This document shows positions 33,217 to 41,380 of a stretch of 64,000 nt of DNA, in pieces. The stretch is from Chloroflexota bacterium. GTDB taxonomy: Bacteria; Chloroflexota; Anaerolineae; Aggregatilineales; Phototrophicaceae. The position numbers were made by a program, and so were the translations under genes. The notes below the pieces were generated by a model that worked only from the letters and a program-made list of their open reading frames with translations, did no database searches and was not told the origin of the DNA. Every line of letters begins with the position of its first letter. Position 1 is the stretch's first letter. The DNA lies in assembly GCA_028875185.1 (NCBI GenBank), contig JAPPFH010000102.1:1-64000 (forward strand), written 5' to 3'.

Positions 33217-36105
33217 CTACTCCCCCTCCACATCGTCCCGCCGATTGCGCCGCCGCAATAGCTGATCGCCCAGATTCACGACCACCGTATCCTCCAACTT
33301 GAACTCCGGCTCCAGCGCGTCGCGGCCAGTCGTCGACTTCGGAACCGCCCGCTGCGCCAACTCAATCGGGGTCGGGCGGCCAGGCCGCGGCTGACGGGGA
33401 CGGAAGTAGGGGCGATCGCCATATTGCGTCGCCGCCCGCCCTCGTCCGCGCGCGCTGAACAAAGCCTGCATCTGCTCCGTGCGCGATTGATCCAGACCGC
33501 GTCCTGTCAGAAAAGCGCGCAAACGCTGCAAGTCGCCGCGCGTGATGATCAGACGGCGCAAGGCAATATCAAAGGGCAGCAGGAGCAGCGCCAACAACAC
33601 CAGGCGCTCCCATATATCCGTCGCCGCCTGGCGTTCGCCCAGGTTATGCGCGAACACATCGGCCGGTCGCTCCGCCAGGTTCTTGCCGCCTGTGATTTCG
33701 GCGATCTCCGCCAACGCGCGCTCATCATGCGGGCGCGGCACATACTCCGGCGAATACGACATCACCCAGCCGTTGAGATCGGTCAAGCTGGTTGCATCTC
33801 CGTCCAACTGCGTTTCTCCGCTTACCGTGAGGAAGTAGGCGCCTTCGTTCCGCGGCTCGAATGTCGCTTCATAACGCCCGGGCGCTGTCTGCTGCAGCGG
33901 TATGCGGATGCTGGCGCCCGCCGGATTCAGCAATGCCGCGTTCAACTGCAAGCCATCAAGAAACTGACCATCGTCAGCGCGCGCGTCGACCATGATCCGC
34001 GCTTTCTCGTTATCCAGTTGGATGCGCGTCTCAAGATTCTGGCTCGCCCCCGTATTGATGCTCCAGGCGACCACCTGCCCCCAGAAGCGCGAGAAGTCTT
34101 GCCAAGGCGCCCATTCATTTGCCCAGCGCGCGCTGGCGTCCGATGTCCAAGCGACGACGCGTCCCAAGCCATATTGCCAGGTCGCCAGGATTGGATCGGA
34201 ATACGGCTCGGGCCCGCTGAGGATGCGCTGGGCGGCGACTTTTGGCGTCGTCGCCACATAACCACGCAATGGCGGCGTCTCTCCGATGCCGTCAATAATT
34301 GCGCTGCTGCCGGTCACGCGCGGTCTGAAGCTCTCCTCGACAATGTACGAGCGCGAGGCGAGCACCGTCTCCTGCGCGAATATCAAGGGTATCTGTTCGA
34401 CATTCTCCACCGCGTAATAATTGCCGCCGCCCGCCTCCGCCATCGGTTCCAGCATCGCGCCGGGGCTGCGTCCAATCGCAATCGACGAAAGCGTGACGTT
34501 GAATCTTCCACGGAGCCGCTCGGTCAGTTCAACCAGACCGGTCGGGCTCGCCCCGCCGTCGGTCAGTAAAATCAGATGCTTGATCTGCGATGGCTCCTCG
34601 CCGATGTCGCGCTCCACCAGCTTCAAGCCAGCCAAGATATCGGTGCCGCCGCCGGAGCGGATCGTATTGGTCATCGCGATCAGCGCCTGCGCGTCATTCA
34701 CTTGCTGGAAAGGCACGACCCAGGCGCCGCCAGTGTCGAAGGTGCCGATGGCAACGCGATCGCTCGGTTGCAGCAATTCCAACGAAAGCACAATCGCGCG
34801 CTTCGCCAATTCCAGATTGGGCACGCCGCTGCGACCAATCTGCCCCATGCTGCCGGAGCGGTCGATGAGGTAAGCGATGGTCAATTGGGGGAGCCGCTTC
34901 TGATCCTTGATCTGCATTTCCACCGGCAGCGCGCGCTCAAGCGGCGTCTGATAATAGCCGCCCGGCGCATAGCTCTCAGGTCCGCCTATCACGACCAAGC
35001 CGCCGCCGATATCGCTGACGTATTGACCCAGCAAGCTCATCTGGGCGCCGCTCAGCTCGGTCGCTGGCACATTGGCCAAGATAACGCCCTTGTAACGCGC
35101 CAGGCTCGCCATCGTCACCGGCAAGTCCCCGGGCGCCGCCGCATCAACGATAATGCCCGCCTGCTCCAGCGCCGGCAGCAGATGCGCCACCTCCGATTGA
35201 TCGGCGCGTATCAAGAGTACGCGCGCCGGACCCACCACCTGACTAAAAGCGCCCAGCTGATTGTTCTGGCTGAAGTTGTCATTCTCGTCGGGCACGACGA
35301 TTTGCGCAGAGAAGTCCAGAAATCCGCTGTTTTCGCTAGTCTGCGTCAAGCTGAAGCGCGTATCGCCCGCTTGCAGATTGAGCGTTTCCTCGTGGATGAG
35401 GCTTCCGCCAGAGAAAATTAGCAGGTCTACGGGACCCGCCTTCTCCGCATGAATCCCAACAGAGATATCGAAGCTCTGATTCTCGGAAACGCGCCCGGGC
35501 GCATCCAGCGCTGTTATCCGCACATCGGGCTCCGCCTGCCGAACGAAAGGCACGTAGCTAATTTCAACGCCGGCGACGGCTGCTCGCTGCGCCCGCGAGA
35601 CGGCATCGCCCTGCGTCTCCTGTCCATCGCTCAGCAAGACCATGCGCCGCGAGGCGTCAGGCGGGAACATCGACAATCCCGTCTGAATCGCATTGCCGAT
35701 ATCTGAACCCGTGGTCAGCGGGATCGATGAGAATCCCTCGATCTCCCGCGCCTGGCTGAAGTCAGTTTCGGGCACCGCGTTGTCGCCGAAGAGCACCGCC
35801 GCCCATTCATCATCCGGCTGTTTGGCGCTTATCGCCTCGCGGATGAATTCCAGCTGCAAGTCTTCGCTTCCGCCGCCCATACTATCCGAGGCATCGACCA
35901 GGAAGACTACCGCCAGCCGATCGACCGCCTGCACATTCTGCAATCCCGCCAGCGCTAGAATGAGCAAGATGATGATCACGCTGCGCAGAAACAAACTGCT
36001 GATGTCGCGCCGGCGCCGGAAAGCGTGGCGCGGGAAGCCAATCCGCCAGACCACCGGCAAGAGCAGGCATAACAAAAGCGCGACATGCGGGGCGGTTAGC
36101 TGCAT
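33217..36105 (-). CDS. Membrane protein with two VWA domains and a glutamine-amidotransferase-like middle
   Basis: 962 residues. Two N-terminal spans (about 5-20 and 38-56) precede a first VWA domain with MIDAS 'DASDSMG' (D71, S73, S75). After a beta-sandwich region comes a class I glutamine-amidotransferase-like fold ('VLLIRADQSEVAHLLPAL', 'GGGLVVIGGPESYAPGGY', 290-385) without an evident Cys nucleophile. A second VWA domain with 'DRSGSMG' (D415, S417, S419) follows, then more beta domains, a span near 850 and a basic tail. The plan matches BatA/BatB-like and 'VWA + GATase1-like' proteins found near MoxR operons; no MoxR is present here. Its role is likely protein assembly or metal-dependent interaction at the envelope. 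Confidence 0.85.
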   Translation of the reverse strand: MQLTAPHVALLLCLLLPVVWRIGFPRHAFRRRRDISSLFLRSVIIILLILALAGLQNVQAVDRLAVVFLVDASDSMGGGSEDLQLEFIREAISAKQPDDEWAAVLFGDNAVPETDFSQAREIEGFSSIPLTTGSDIGNAIQTGLSMFPPDASRRMVLLSDGQETQGDAVSRAQRAAVAGVEISYVPFVRQAEPDVRITALDAPGRVSENQSFDISVGIHAEKAGPVDLLIFSGGSLIHEETLNLQAGDTRFSLTQTSENSGFLDFSAQIVVPDENDNFSQNNQLGAFSQVVGPARVLLIRADQSEVAHLLPALEQAGIIVDAAAPGDLPVTMASLARYKGVILANVPATELSGAQMSLLGQYVSDIGGGLVVIGGPESYAPGGYYQTPLERALPVEMQIKDQKRLPQLTIAYLIDRSGSMGQIGRSGVPNLELAKRAIVLSLELLQPSDRVAIGTFDTGGAWVVPFQQVNDAQALIAMTNTIRSGGGTDILAGLKLVERDIGEEPSQIKHLILLTDGGASPTGLVELTERLRGRFNVTLSSIAIGRSPGAMLEPMAEAGGGNYYAVENVEQIPLIFAQETVLASRSYIVEESFRPRVTGSSAIIDGIGETPPLRGYVATTPKVAAQRILSGPEPYSDPILATWQYGLGRVVAWTSDASARWANEWAPWQDFSRFWGQVVAWSINTGASQNLETRIQLDNEKARIMVDARADDGQFLDGLQLNAALLNPAGASIRIPLQQTAPGRYEATFEPRNEGAYFLTVSGETQLDGDATSLTDLNGWVMSYSPEYVPRPHDERALAEIAEITGGKNLAERPADVFAHNLGERQAATDIWERLVLLALLLLPFDIALRRLIITRGDLQRLRAFLTGRGLDQSRTEQMQALFSARGRGRAATQYGDRPYFRPRQPRPGRPTPIELAQRAVPKSTTGRDALEPEFKLEDTVVVNLGDQLLRRRNRRDDVEGE

Positions 36106-36452
36106 CGCTGGTCCAGTATCGTAATTTCGCCGAGACCTATCGAATCTATTATCAATTGTAGCGATATTACGGGGGACTTTATAGGGCGGCGGGCACAGTG
36201 GCGCTGGCGCCCGAATTATGCGGTCGGCGCCAAGAAAACTTATGCTCGGATGCCGGACAGTTCGCCGCGCGCGAGTCGAAACTGCTCACAAAGAGGGTTG
36301 TATGTCTTTGCCTAATAGTAAAACTGCGCGCGACGCCTAGATTTAGCGGGATTTCCGCTCAACTGTAGACATTTGCCTAATAAAGATGTAAAATCATGTT
36401 ACTTGGCTGAAGGCTTTTGTTTAAGCTATTGCTTACATGATGAGGGGGACTA
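36106..36452. other. Divergent regulatory gap between the VWA gene and SpoVS
   Basis: About 350 bp without a gene. The left part, on the minus strand, has an AT-rich stretch near 36140-36165 that may be the VWA promoter. The right part holds two identical words TTTGCCTAATA, at 36307-36317 and 36372-36382. Confidence 0.5.
36307..36382 (+). promoter_or_regulatory. Paired TTTGCCTAATA words upstream of spoVS
   Basis: Two exact 11-bp direct repeats 65 bp apart, 70-146 bp upstream of the spoVS start, each followed by an A-rich stretch. They may be operator sites or repeated promoter elements. Confidence 0.4.
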
Positions 36453-36794
36453 ATGTCCGAATATGATAGCCATGTGTCCCTTAGTGATTCCTACGCGGAC
36501 GATAGCGATGATCTCGCGGAAGACAGACCGGATATAATCAAGGTATCCGCGCGTTCGCGTTCCACCGCGGTCGCCGGCGCCATTGCCGGTGTCATGCGCC
36601 AACATCACATCGCCGAAGTTCAGGCGATCGGCGCGGGCGCGGTAAATCAGGCGGTCAAAGCTTTGGCGATCGCGCGCGGGTATCTCGAACGCGATGAAAT
36701 CGATATCGTCACCACACCCTACTTCACTGAGGTGGATATCGACGGGCAAGAACGCACTGCCGTTAGATTTCGGGTTGAGCCGCGGCCCGAATAA
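36453..36794 (+). CDS. spoVS: SpoVS/Alba-fold regulator with acidic N-terminal extension
   Basis: 113 residues. Residues 28-113 match SpoVS, an Alba-like nucleic-acid-binding protein: 'IIKVSARSRSTAVAGAIAGV', 'AEVQAIGAGAVNQAVKALAI' and 'ERTAVRFRVEPR'. Bacillus SpoVS is about 86 residues; this one has 27 extra N-terminal residues that are acidic and Ser/Asp rich. AGGGGG lies five bases before the ATG. No sporulation genes are in the window, so it probably acts as a general RNA- or DNA-binding regulator. SpoVS homologues occur in non-sporulating Chloroflexota and Deinococcota. Confidence 0.92.
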   Translation: MSEYDSHVSLSDSYADDSDDLAEDRPDIIKVSARSRSTAVAGAIAGVMRQHHIAEVQAIGAGAVNQAVKALAIARGYLERDEIDIVTTPYFTEVDIDGQERTAVRFRVEPRPE

Positions 36795-37088
36795 GCCACG
36801 GGGCGCCCGCCCGGGCAAGATCAGGAGCAAGTGAACCGGCCGCGAGTGGATACGACGTATCCGCTTTTTTGTACTTTGTCCGCGCCACTGATATGCGCCA
36901 TAACATGCCATTATGTTTCATATCAGCGACACCCCGCGCGAATCTACCATAGTTGCGCCCGCATGTCCGGCGCCCGCTCGGGCGATCGCCGCCATTGTCT
37001 CGCGGCGAGCCCGTCCGACCTTTCCGCTCTAGGGCAGCCCCTGATATAATGCCTGTTCGCCAGCCATCAATGAGACTTCTGGAGTGAA

Positions 37089-39092
37089 ATGGTGTCCGAC
37101 TTGACCCAACTCGCGATTAATACCATCCGCACGCTTTCGATGGATGCGGTGCAGAAAGCCAACAGCGGGCATCCCGGCTTGCCTATGGGCGCGGCGCCAT
37201 TTGCCTACAGCCTCTGGATGAATCACATGCGTTACAATCCGCGCAATCCCAATTGGCAAAACCGCGATCGCTTTGTGCTCAGCGCCGGCCACGGCTCCAT
37301 GCTCTTGTATGCGCTGCTTTACTTGACTGGCTACGATGTCTCGTTGGACGACATCAAGAACTTCCGCCAATGGGGCGGCAATACGCCCGGGCATCCGGAA
37401 CATGGCGATACGGCCGGCGTCGAGACGACCACCGGTCCGCTGGGGCAAGGCGCCGCTACCGCCGTCGGCATGGCGCTGGCTGAGGCTTTTCTGGCGAAGA
37501 CCTTCAATCGGCCAGGGCGCGAAATCGTCGATCACTTTACTTATGTTCTCGTCAGCGATGGCGATCTGATGGAAGGTGTCTGCCTCGAAGCAGCCGCCCT
37601 CGCCGGGCATTGGGGCTTGGGCAAACTAATCTACCTCTATGACGACAACGAGATCACGCTCGATGGCGCCGCCGATATGACCTTCACGGAAGATGTCGCC
37701 GGACGGTTCCGCGCGATGGGCTGGCATACCAGCCACGTCGCCGATGGCAACAATCTCGCCGCAATCAACGAGGCGCTCGCAAGCGCGAAATCAGTCGCCG
37801 ATCGGCCCAGCTTGATCGCCTTCCGCACGATCATCGGTTATGGCAGCCCCAATAAACAAGGCACAAGCGACGCGCACGGCAGCCCCCTCGGCGATGAAGA
37901 AGTCGCGCTGGCCAAGCAATCACTTGGCTGGAACGCCACTGACCACTTCCACGTTCCTGGCGCCGCCCTTGAGCATTTCCGGGGCGCCATCGACGCGGGC
38001 GCGGCCGCTGAATCGGAATGGGCTAGCCGTTTCGCCGCCTGGCGCGCCGAGTATCCTGATCTTGCTGTTGACTGGGACCGAGCGATGGCCCGGGAGTTCG
38101 CGCCCGGCTGGCGCGACGTCATGCCGAGCTACGAAGCGGGCGCATCAATCGCCACCCGCAGCGCCGGCGGCGACGCGCTCAACGTACTTGCCCAGTTCGC
38201 CCCGACCATGATCGGCGGCGATGCTGACCTGGCTGGCAGCACCCGCACGCTGATCAAGGACGCCGACAACACTGGTCCGAATAAAGCGGCCGAGCGAAAC
38301 CTGCGTTTCGGCGTTCGCGAACACGGCATGGGCGCCATCGTCAACGGGCTGGCGCTGCACGGGGGCATCGTCAAACCCTACAGCGCCACCTTTTTCACCT
38401 TCAGCGATTATATGCGCCCGGCAATCCGCCTCGGCGCCCTTATGGATATCCCAACGGTTTATGTCTTCACGCACGACAGCATCGGCTTGGGTGAAGACGG
38501 ACCCACGCACCAGCCAATAGAACAACTGATGTCCCTGCGCGCCATGCCCAACCTCCACCTCTTCCGGCCTGCCGACGCCACCGAGACCGCCGGCGCCTGG
38601 GCTGCCATCGCCGAGCTTGATCACCCGGCCGCCATCGTGCTCAGCCGTCAAAACCTGCCCGTGCTCGCCGGCAACGATGAAGGCATCCACGAAGGCGTCG
38701 CCCGTGGCGCATACGTCCTCTCCGAACACGAGAGCGGCGCTGTCGACGCCATCATCTTGGCGACCGGCAGCGAAGTCTCGATTGCGCTGGATGCCGCGGG
38801 CTTGCTGGAAGAAGCCGATATCCGCGCGCGCGTCGTCTCCATGCCCTGCTGGGAGCTCTTCGAAGCGCAAAGCGATGACTACAAAGAAAGCGTCTTACCT
38901 GCTGGGGCGAAGCGCCGCGTCAGCATTGAAGCCGGCGCCACTCTCGGCTGGAGGACTTACATCGGCGACGGCGGCATCGCCATCGGCGTCGATCGCTTCG
39001 GCGCGAGCGCCCCCTACACCCGCATCTACGAGGAATACGGTCTCACGCCAGGGCATGTCGCCGAAGCTGTTACTGCGCTCCTCGCCGATTGA
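37089..39092 (+). CDS. tkt: Transketolase
   Basis: 667 residues, full length. ThDP/Mg motif '[20 protein letters not shown]', substrate motifs 'SGHPGLPMG' (near 20-28) and 'GHGSM', and the second-domain '[15 protein letters not shown]' and '[20 protein letters not shown]' are all visible. It moves two-carbon units in the pentose phosphate and Calvin-type pathways. It ends in an overlap with an in-frame TTG of the next gene, suggesting co-transcription with the GT2 gene. Confidence 0.96.
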   Translation: MVSDLTQLAINTIRTLSMDAVQKANSGHPGLPMGAAPFAYSLWMNHMRYNPRNPNWQNRDRFVLSAGHGSMLLYALLYLTGYDVSLDDIKNFRQWGGNTPGHPEHGDTAGVETTTGPLGQGAATAVGMALAEAFLAKTFNRPGREIVDHFTYVLVSDGDLMEGVCLEAAALAGHWGLGKLIYLYDDNEITLDGAADMTFTEDVAGRFRAMGWHTSHVADGNNLAAINEALASAKSVADRPSLIAFRTIIGYGSPNKQGTSDAHGSPLGDEEVALAKQSLGWNATDHFHVPGAALEHFRGAIDAGAAAESEWASRFAAWRAEYPDLAVDWDRAMAREFAPGWRDVMPSYEAGASIATRSAGGDALNVLAQFAPTMIGGDADLAGSTRTLIKDADNTGPNKAAERNLRFGVREHGMGAIVNGLALHGGIVKPYSATFFTFSDYMRPAIRLGALMDIPTVYVFTHDSIGLGEDGPTHQPIEQLMSLRAMPNLHLFRPADATETAGAWAAIAELDHPAAIVLSRQNLPVLAGNDEGIHEGVARGAYVLSEHESGAVDAIILATGSEVSIALDAAGLLEEADIRARVVSMPCWELFEAQSDDYKESVLPAGAKRRVSIEAGATLGWRTYIGDGGIAIGVDRFGASAPYTRIYEEYGLTPGHVAEAVTALLAD

Positions 39093-39109
39093 CGCGCATT
39101 GAGGCAGCC

Positions 39110-39886
39110 GTGTCCACCGCATCGCCCAAGGTGATTGTCGTCCTGCCGACATACAACGAGCGCGAGAATATCTCGCGGATCGTGCCGGCGCTCTTCGCCC
39201 TGAATATCCTCAACCTGCATGTGCTGGTCGTCGATGACAACTCGCCCGATGGCACTGGTCAAGTCGTCCAAGAACTCGCCCGCTCAGCGGCTTACGCGGG
39301 TAAGCTGAATCTGCTGCATCGCGCCGAGAAGCGCGGTCTGGGACCAGCCTACATCGCCGGTTTCAAACGGGCGCTGGCGCTAGGCGCGGATCTAATCATT
39401 CAGATGGATGCCGACTTGTCTCACCAGCCCAAATACATTCCGCAGCTTCTGGAAAAAGCGAGCAACTTCGACATCGTCATCGGCTCGCGCTATGCTGCCG
39501 GCGGGAGCGTCGACGAGGGCTGGGGTCCCCTGCGCAAGCTGCTCAGCTGGTGGGCGAATCGCGTCTATACGCCGTCTATCCTGCGCGTCCCGATCCGCGA
39601 CGCCACCGGAGGCTTTCGCGTTTATAGGCGCGATTGTCTGATCGGCATGAACTTGGACAATGTCAAAGCGAATGGCTACGTCTTCATGGTTGAGTTGGCA
39701 TTTGTCGCCCACCGCCTCGCCTACCGAATCGGCGAGATTTCAATCCACTTCCCCGATCGGCAGCATGGCGCTTCCAAAATGTCCGGCGCGATCGCCTTTG
39801 AAGCGGCTATGCGCGTCTGGCAGATACGCTTGCGTCACCGCGCGCTCAAGCCCAGCGACCGCCGTACAGCCGACTACGGTGAATAA
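39110..39886 (+). CDS. GT2 glycosyltransferase, polyprenyl-phosphate mannose synthase type
   Basis: 258 residues from GTG 39110, which has GAGG six bases upstream; a TTG at 39089 overlapping the transketolase stop is an alternative. Signature of DPM1-like enzymes: 'IVVLPTYNERENISRI', 'VVDDNSPDGTG', 'MDADLSHQPKYIPQLL' (DAD/DxD metal site) and 'IGSRYAAGGSV', then 'RDATGGFRVYRRD'. It has no C-terminal membrane spans, as in DPM1. It would charge a polyprenyl phosphate with mannose (or glucose), the donor used by GT39/PMT-like enzymes such as the one at 56755. Confidence 0.88.
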   Translation: MSTASPKVIVVLPTYNERENISRIVPALFALNILNLHVLVVDDNSPDGTGQVVQELARSAAYAGKLNLLHRAEKRGLGPAYIAGFKRALALGADLIIQMDADLSHQPKYIPQLLEKASNFDIVIGSRYAAGGSVDEGWGPLRKLLSWWANRVYTPSILRVPIRDATGGFRVYRRDCLIGMNLDNVKANGYVFMVELAFVAHRLAYRIGEISIHFPDRQHGASKMSGAIAFEAAMRVWQIRLRHRALKPSDRRTADYGE

Positions 39887-39933
39887 TTGTATGCGTGACG
39901 CAACACAAGCGCGCTCTTGCGGTCACATTTTCG

Positions 39934-40017
39934 GTGGGCGATTCGACGCCGCGCGTAGGTCGCGTAGACATCGCCCTTCGACACTGACCGCCGACACAGC
40001 GGATCAAAGGCCTCTAC
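39934..40017. repeat. GTAGGGGCG-type repeat with nested core
   Basis: Read on the minus strand, it contains ATGTCTACGCGACCTACGCG after a CGGCGGTCAGTGTCG arm. The outer arms are decayed ('GGGCGATTCGACG' and 'CTCTAC'). Just right of it GTGACAAATTGTCAC (40031-40045) is a small hairpin between the two convergent genes. Confidence 0.55.
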
Positions 40018-40049
40018 AGATTTCATCTGCGTGACAAATTGTCACGTAC

Positions 40050-40706
40050 TCACAGACTATCCGCCGCCCAGAGCAGTCCGCGCCGCACGATTTCGCGCGC
40101 TTCCGGCACATCAAAGTCGCCGACCACATGGCCAAGCGAGCTGTAGAATATTTTGCCCGCCCCGTAATGCCGCGTCCAGACGACCGGCATGACGCAGCCT
40201 TCTATCCAGGGCGCGTGGTCGCCGCTGAATGTCGTCGTCGCCAGCACCTCATTTGACGGGTCGGTATGCATGTAATATTGCTCCGAGCGCATATCAAAAT
40301 CGGAGATGCCCGCCGTTATCGGATGCTCCTGGTCATTGACATTCACGCGATAATCGATGATGTTGCCCGGATGCGCCACCCACTGCCCGCCGACCATGAA
40401 CTGATATTCAGTATTGTTGCGGAAAGCGTCCCCCATGCCGCCGTGCCAGCCACCGACATTGACGCCGCGCTCGCGCACCGCGTTCAGCAGCCCCGATTCC
40501 TGCTCATTTGTAATGCTGCTCATCGTATTGATCGGCGTCACCATATCCACTGAAGCCATCAATTCTTCATCGAGAAAACTGTCCAGCGTCTCCGACAACG
40601 CGACGTCAATGCCCGCCTCTTCCAACAAACCCGCGAACAGATGCGTGGTCTCTTTCGGGTCATGCCCGGGCCAGCCGCCATAAACCATCAATACCTTCTT
40701 GCTCAT
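40050..40706 (-). CDS. ThuA-like protein
   Basis: 218 residues from ATG 40706 (GGAAG upstream); an open extension to 40757 lacks homology. A glutamine-amidotransferase-like fold: '[20 protein letters not shown]', '[18 protein letters not shown]', 'GGQWVAHPG', and a C-terminal '[17 protein letters not shown]'. ThuA proteins are linked to trehalose and other sugar metabolism and lack the Cys nucleophile of true amidotransferases, as here. Substrate unknown. Confidence 0.88.
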   Translation of the reverse strand: MSKKVLMVYGGWPGHDPKETTHLFAGLLEEAGIDVALSETLDSFLDEELMASVDMVTPINTMSSITNEQESGLLNAVRERGVNVGGWHGGMGDAFRNNTEYQFMVGGQWVAHPGNIIDYRVNVNDQEHPITAGISDFDMRSEQYYMHTDPSNEVLATTTFSGDHAPWIEGCVMPVVWTRHYGAGKIFYSSLGHVVGDFDVPEAREIVRRGLLWAADSL

Positions 40707-40820
40707 GCGCTTCCTGCCTTTTGAAGTATCCGTTTCCAGTAGCGCAACTATACCCATAATTCCACATTCGTAACAGTCGCGCGCCCTCTAAGCGAACAAT
40801 CCGCCGCAGATCTTGTCTGT

Positions 40821-41015
40821 AAGGCTTGATTGGTATTACAAGACCGGCATGAAAAATGGGCAGAATACTGCATGACAGATCCTAATAACGAGACGAAATC
40901 GCAATCTGTGTACTGTTTCGCACTGGGCTAAGCTCCCCTTCCCTCATTTTGGGGTAAGGGGCTGGGGGATGGGGGCAGAAAATCAGGCGATTTTCGCTAA
41001 TACCAATCAAGCCTT
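40821..41015. mobile_element. MITE-like element with 18-bp perfect inverted termini (copy 2)
   Basis: AAGGCTTGATTGGTATTA (40821-40838) and TAATACCAATCAAGCCTT (40998-41015) are perfect inverted repeats around 159 bp. The interior holds the 'CCCCTTCCCTC' / 'GGGGCTGGGGGATGGGGG' block also found in the other elements. Directly right, 'CAAGCCTTGTAGGGGCGAG' repeats the junction seen at 18722-18744 on the other strand. No open frame and no clear target-site duplication. Confidence 0.65.
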
Positions 41016-41146
41016 GTAGGGGCGAGGACTACCTGACCCACGCGACCTAGCTCGCTGGAAGGCCGCTCCCCGTTAAGCGCTGTCGACGAGACAGTTTTCA
41101 GCGGACAGAATTTCGGCGAAAATTACGAGTTTTCTAGGGCTTTTTC

Positions 41147-41215
41147 GGGCGACCCGGCGCCGCGCGTAGGTCGCGTAGACACCGACCGCTGACACTGCGG
41201 TTCAGTCGCCCCTAC
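41147..41215. repeat. GTAGGGGCG repeat with nested core, and neighbouring repeat-rich gap
   Basis: Outer arms GGGCGACCCGG and CAGTCGCCCCTAC enclose, on the minus strand, GGTGTCTACGCGACCTACGCGC. The gap 40707-41380 otherwise holds the MITE-like element, a single GTAGGGGCGAGG arm at 41016, and a terminal hairpin at 41341. No gene is seen in this 670 bp. Confidence 0.65.
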
Positions 41216-41340
41216 AGTTTTCGCCAGGAAAGATGCTTTCAGCGTCTAACGCGGGCCCATTATGTACCTTTAGACCGAACCTGTCCTGTCGTCACCCGTT
41301 GAGCGTGGGAGCGAGGGGGGATACAGGGCGCAGGTGGAAG

Positions 41341-41373
41341 GGTTTAGACGTCCGCGCAAGATACGTCTAAACC
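41341..41373 (-). terminator. Strong hairpin after the pseudophosphatase gene
   Basis: GGTTTAGACGT and ACGTCTAAACC pair perfectly over 11 bp with an 11-base loop, 7 bases beyond the stop of the minus-strand gene. There is no U tract on the minus side, so it may be a 3' stabiliser or a Rho-independent-like stop without U run. Confidence 0.55.
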
Positions 41374-41380
41374 AGGATGT

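Noticed and set aside
33424-34569. 381-codon rightward frame opposite the VWA gene
   Set aside because: Shadow of a well-supported minus-strand protein with two MIDAS motifs.
40031-40045. GTGACAAATTGTCAC as an operator for the ThuA gene
   Set aside because: It lies at the 3' end between convergent genes, so a 3' hairpin is more likely than an operator.
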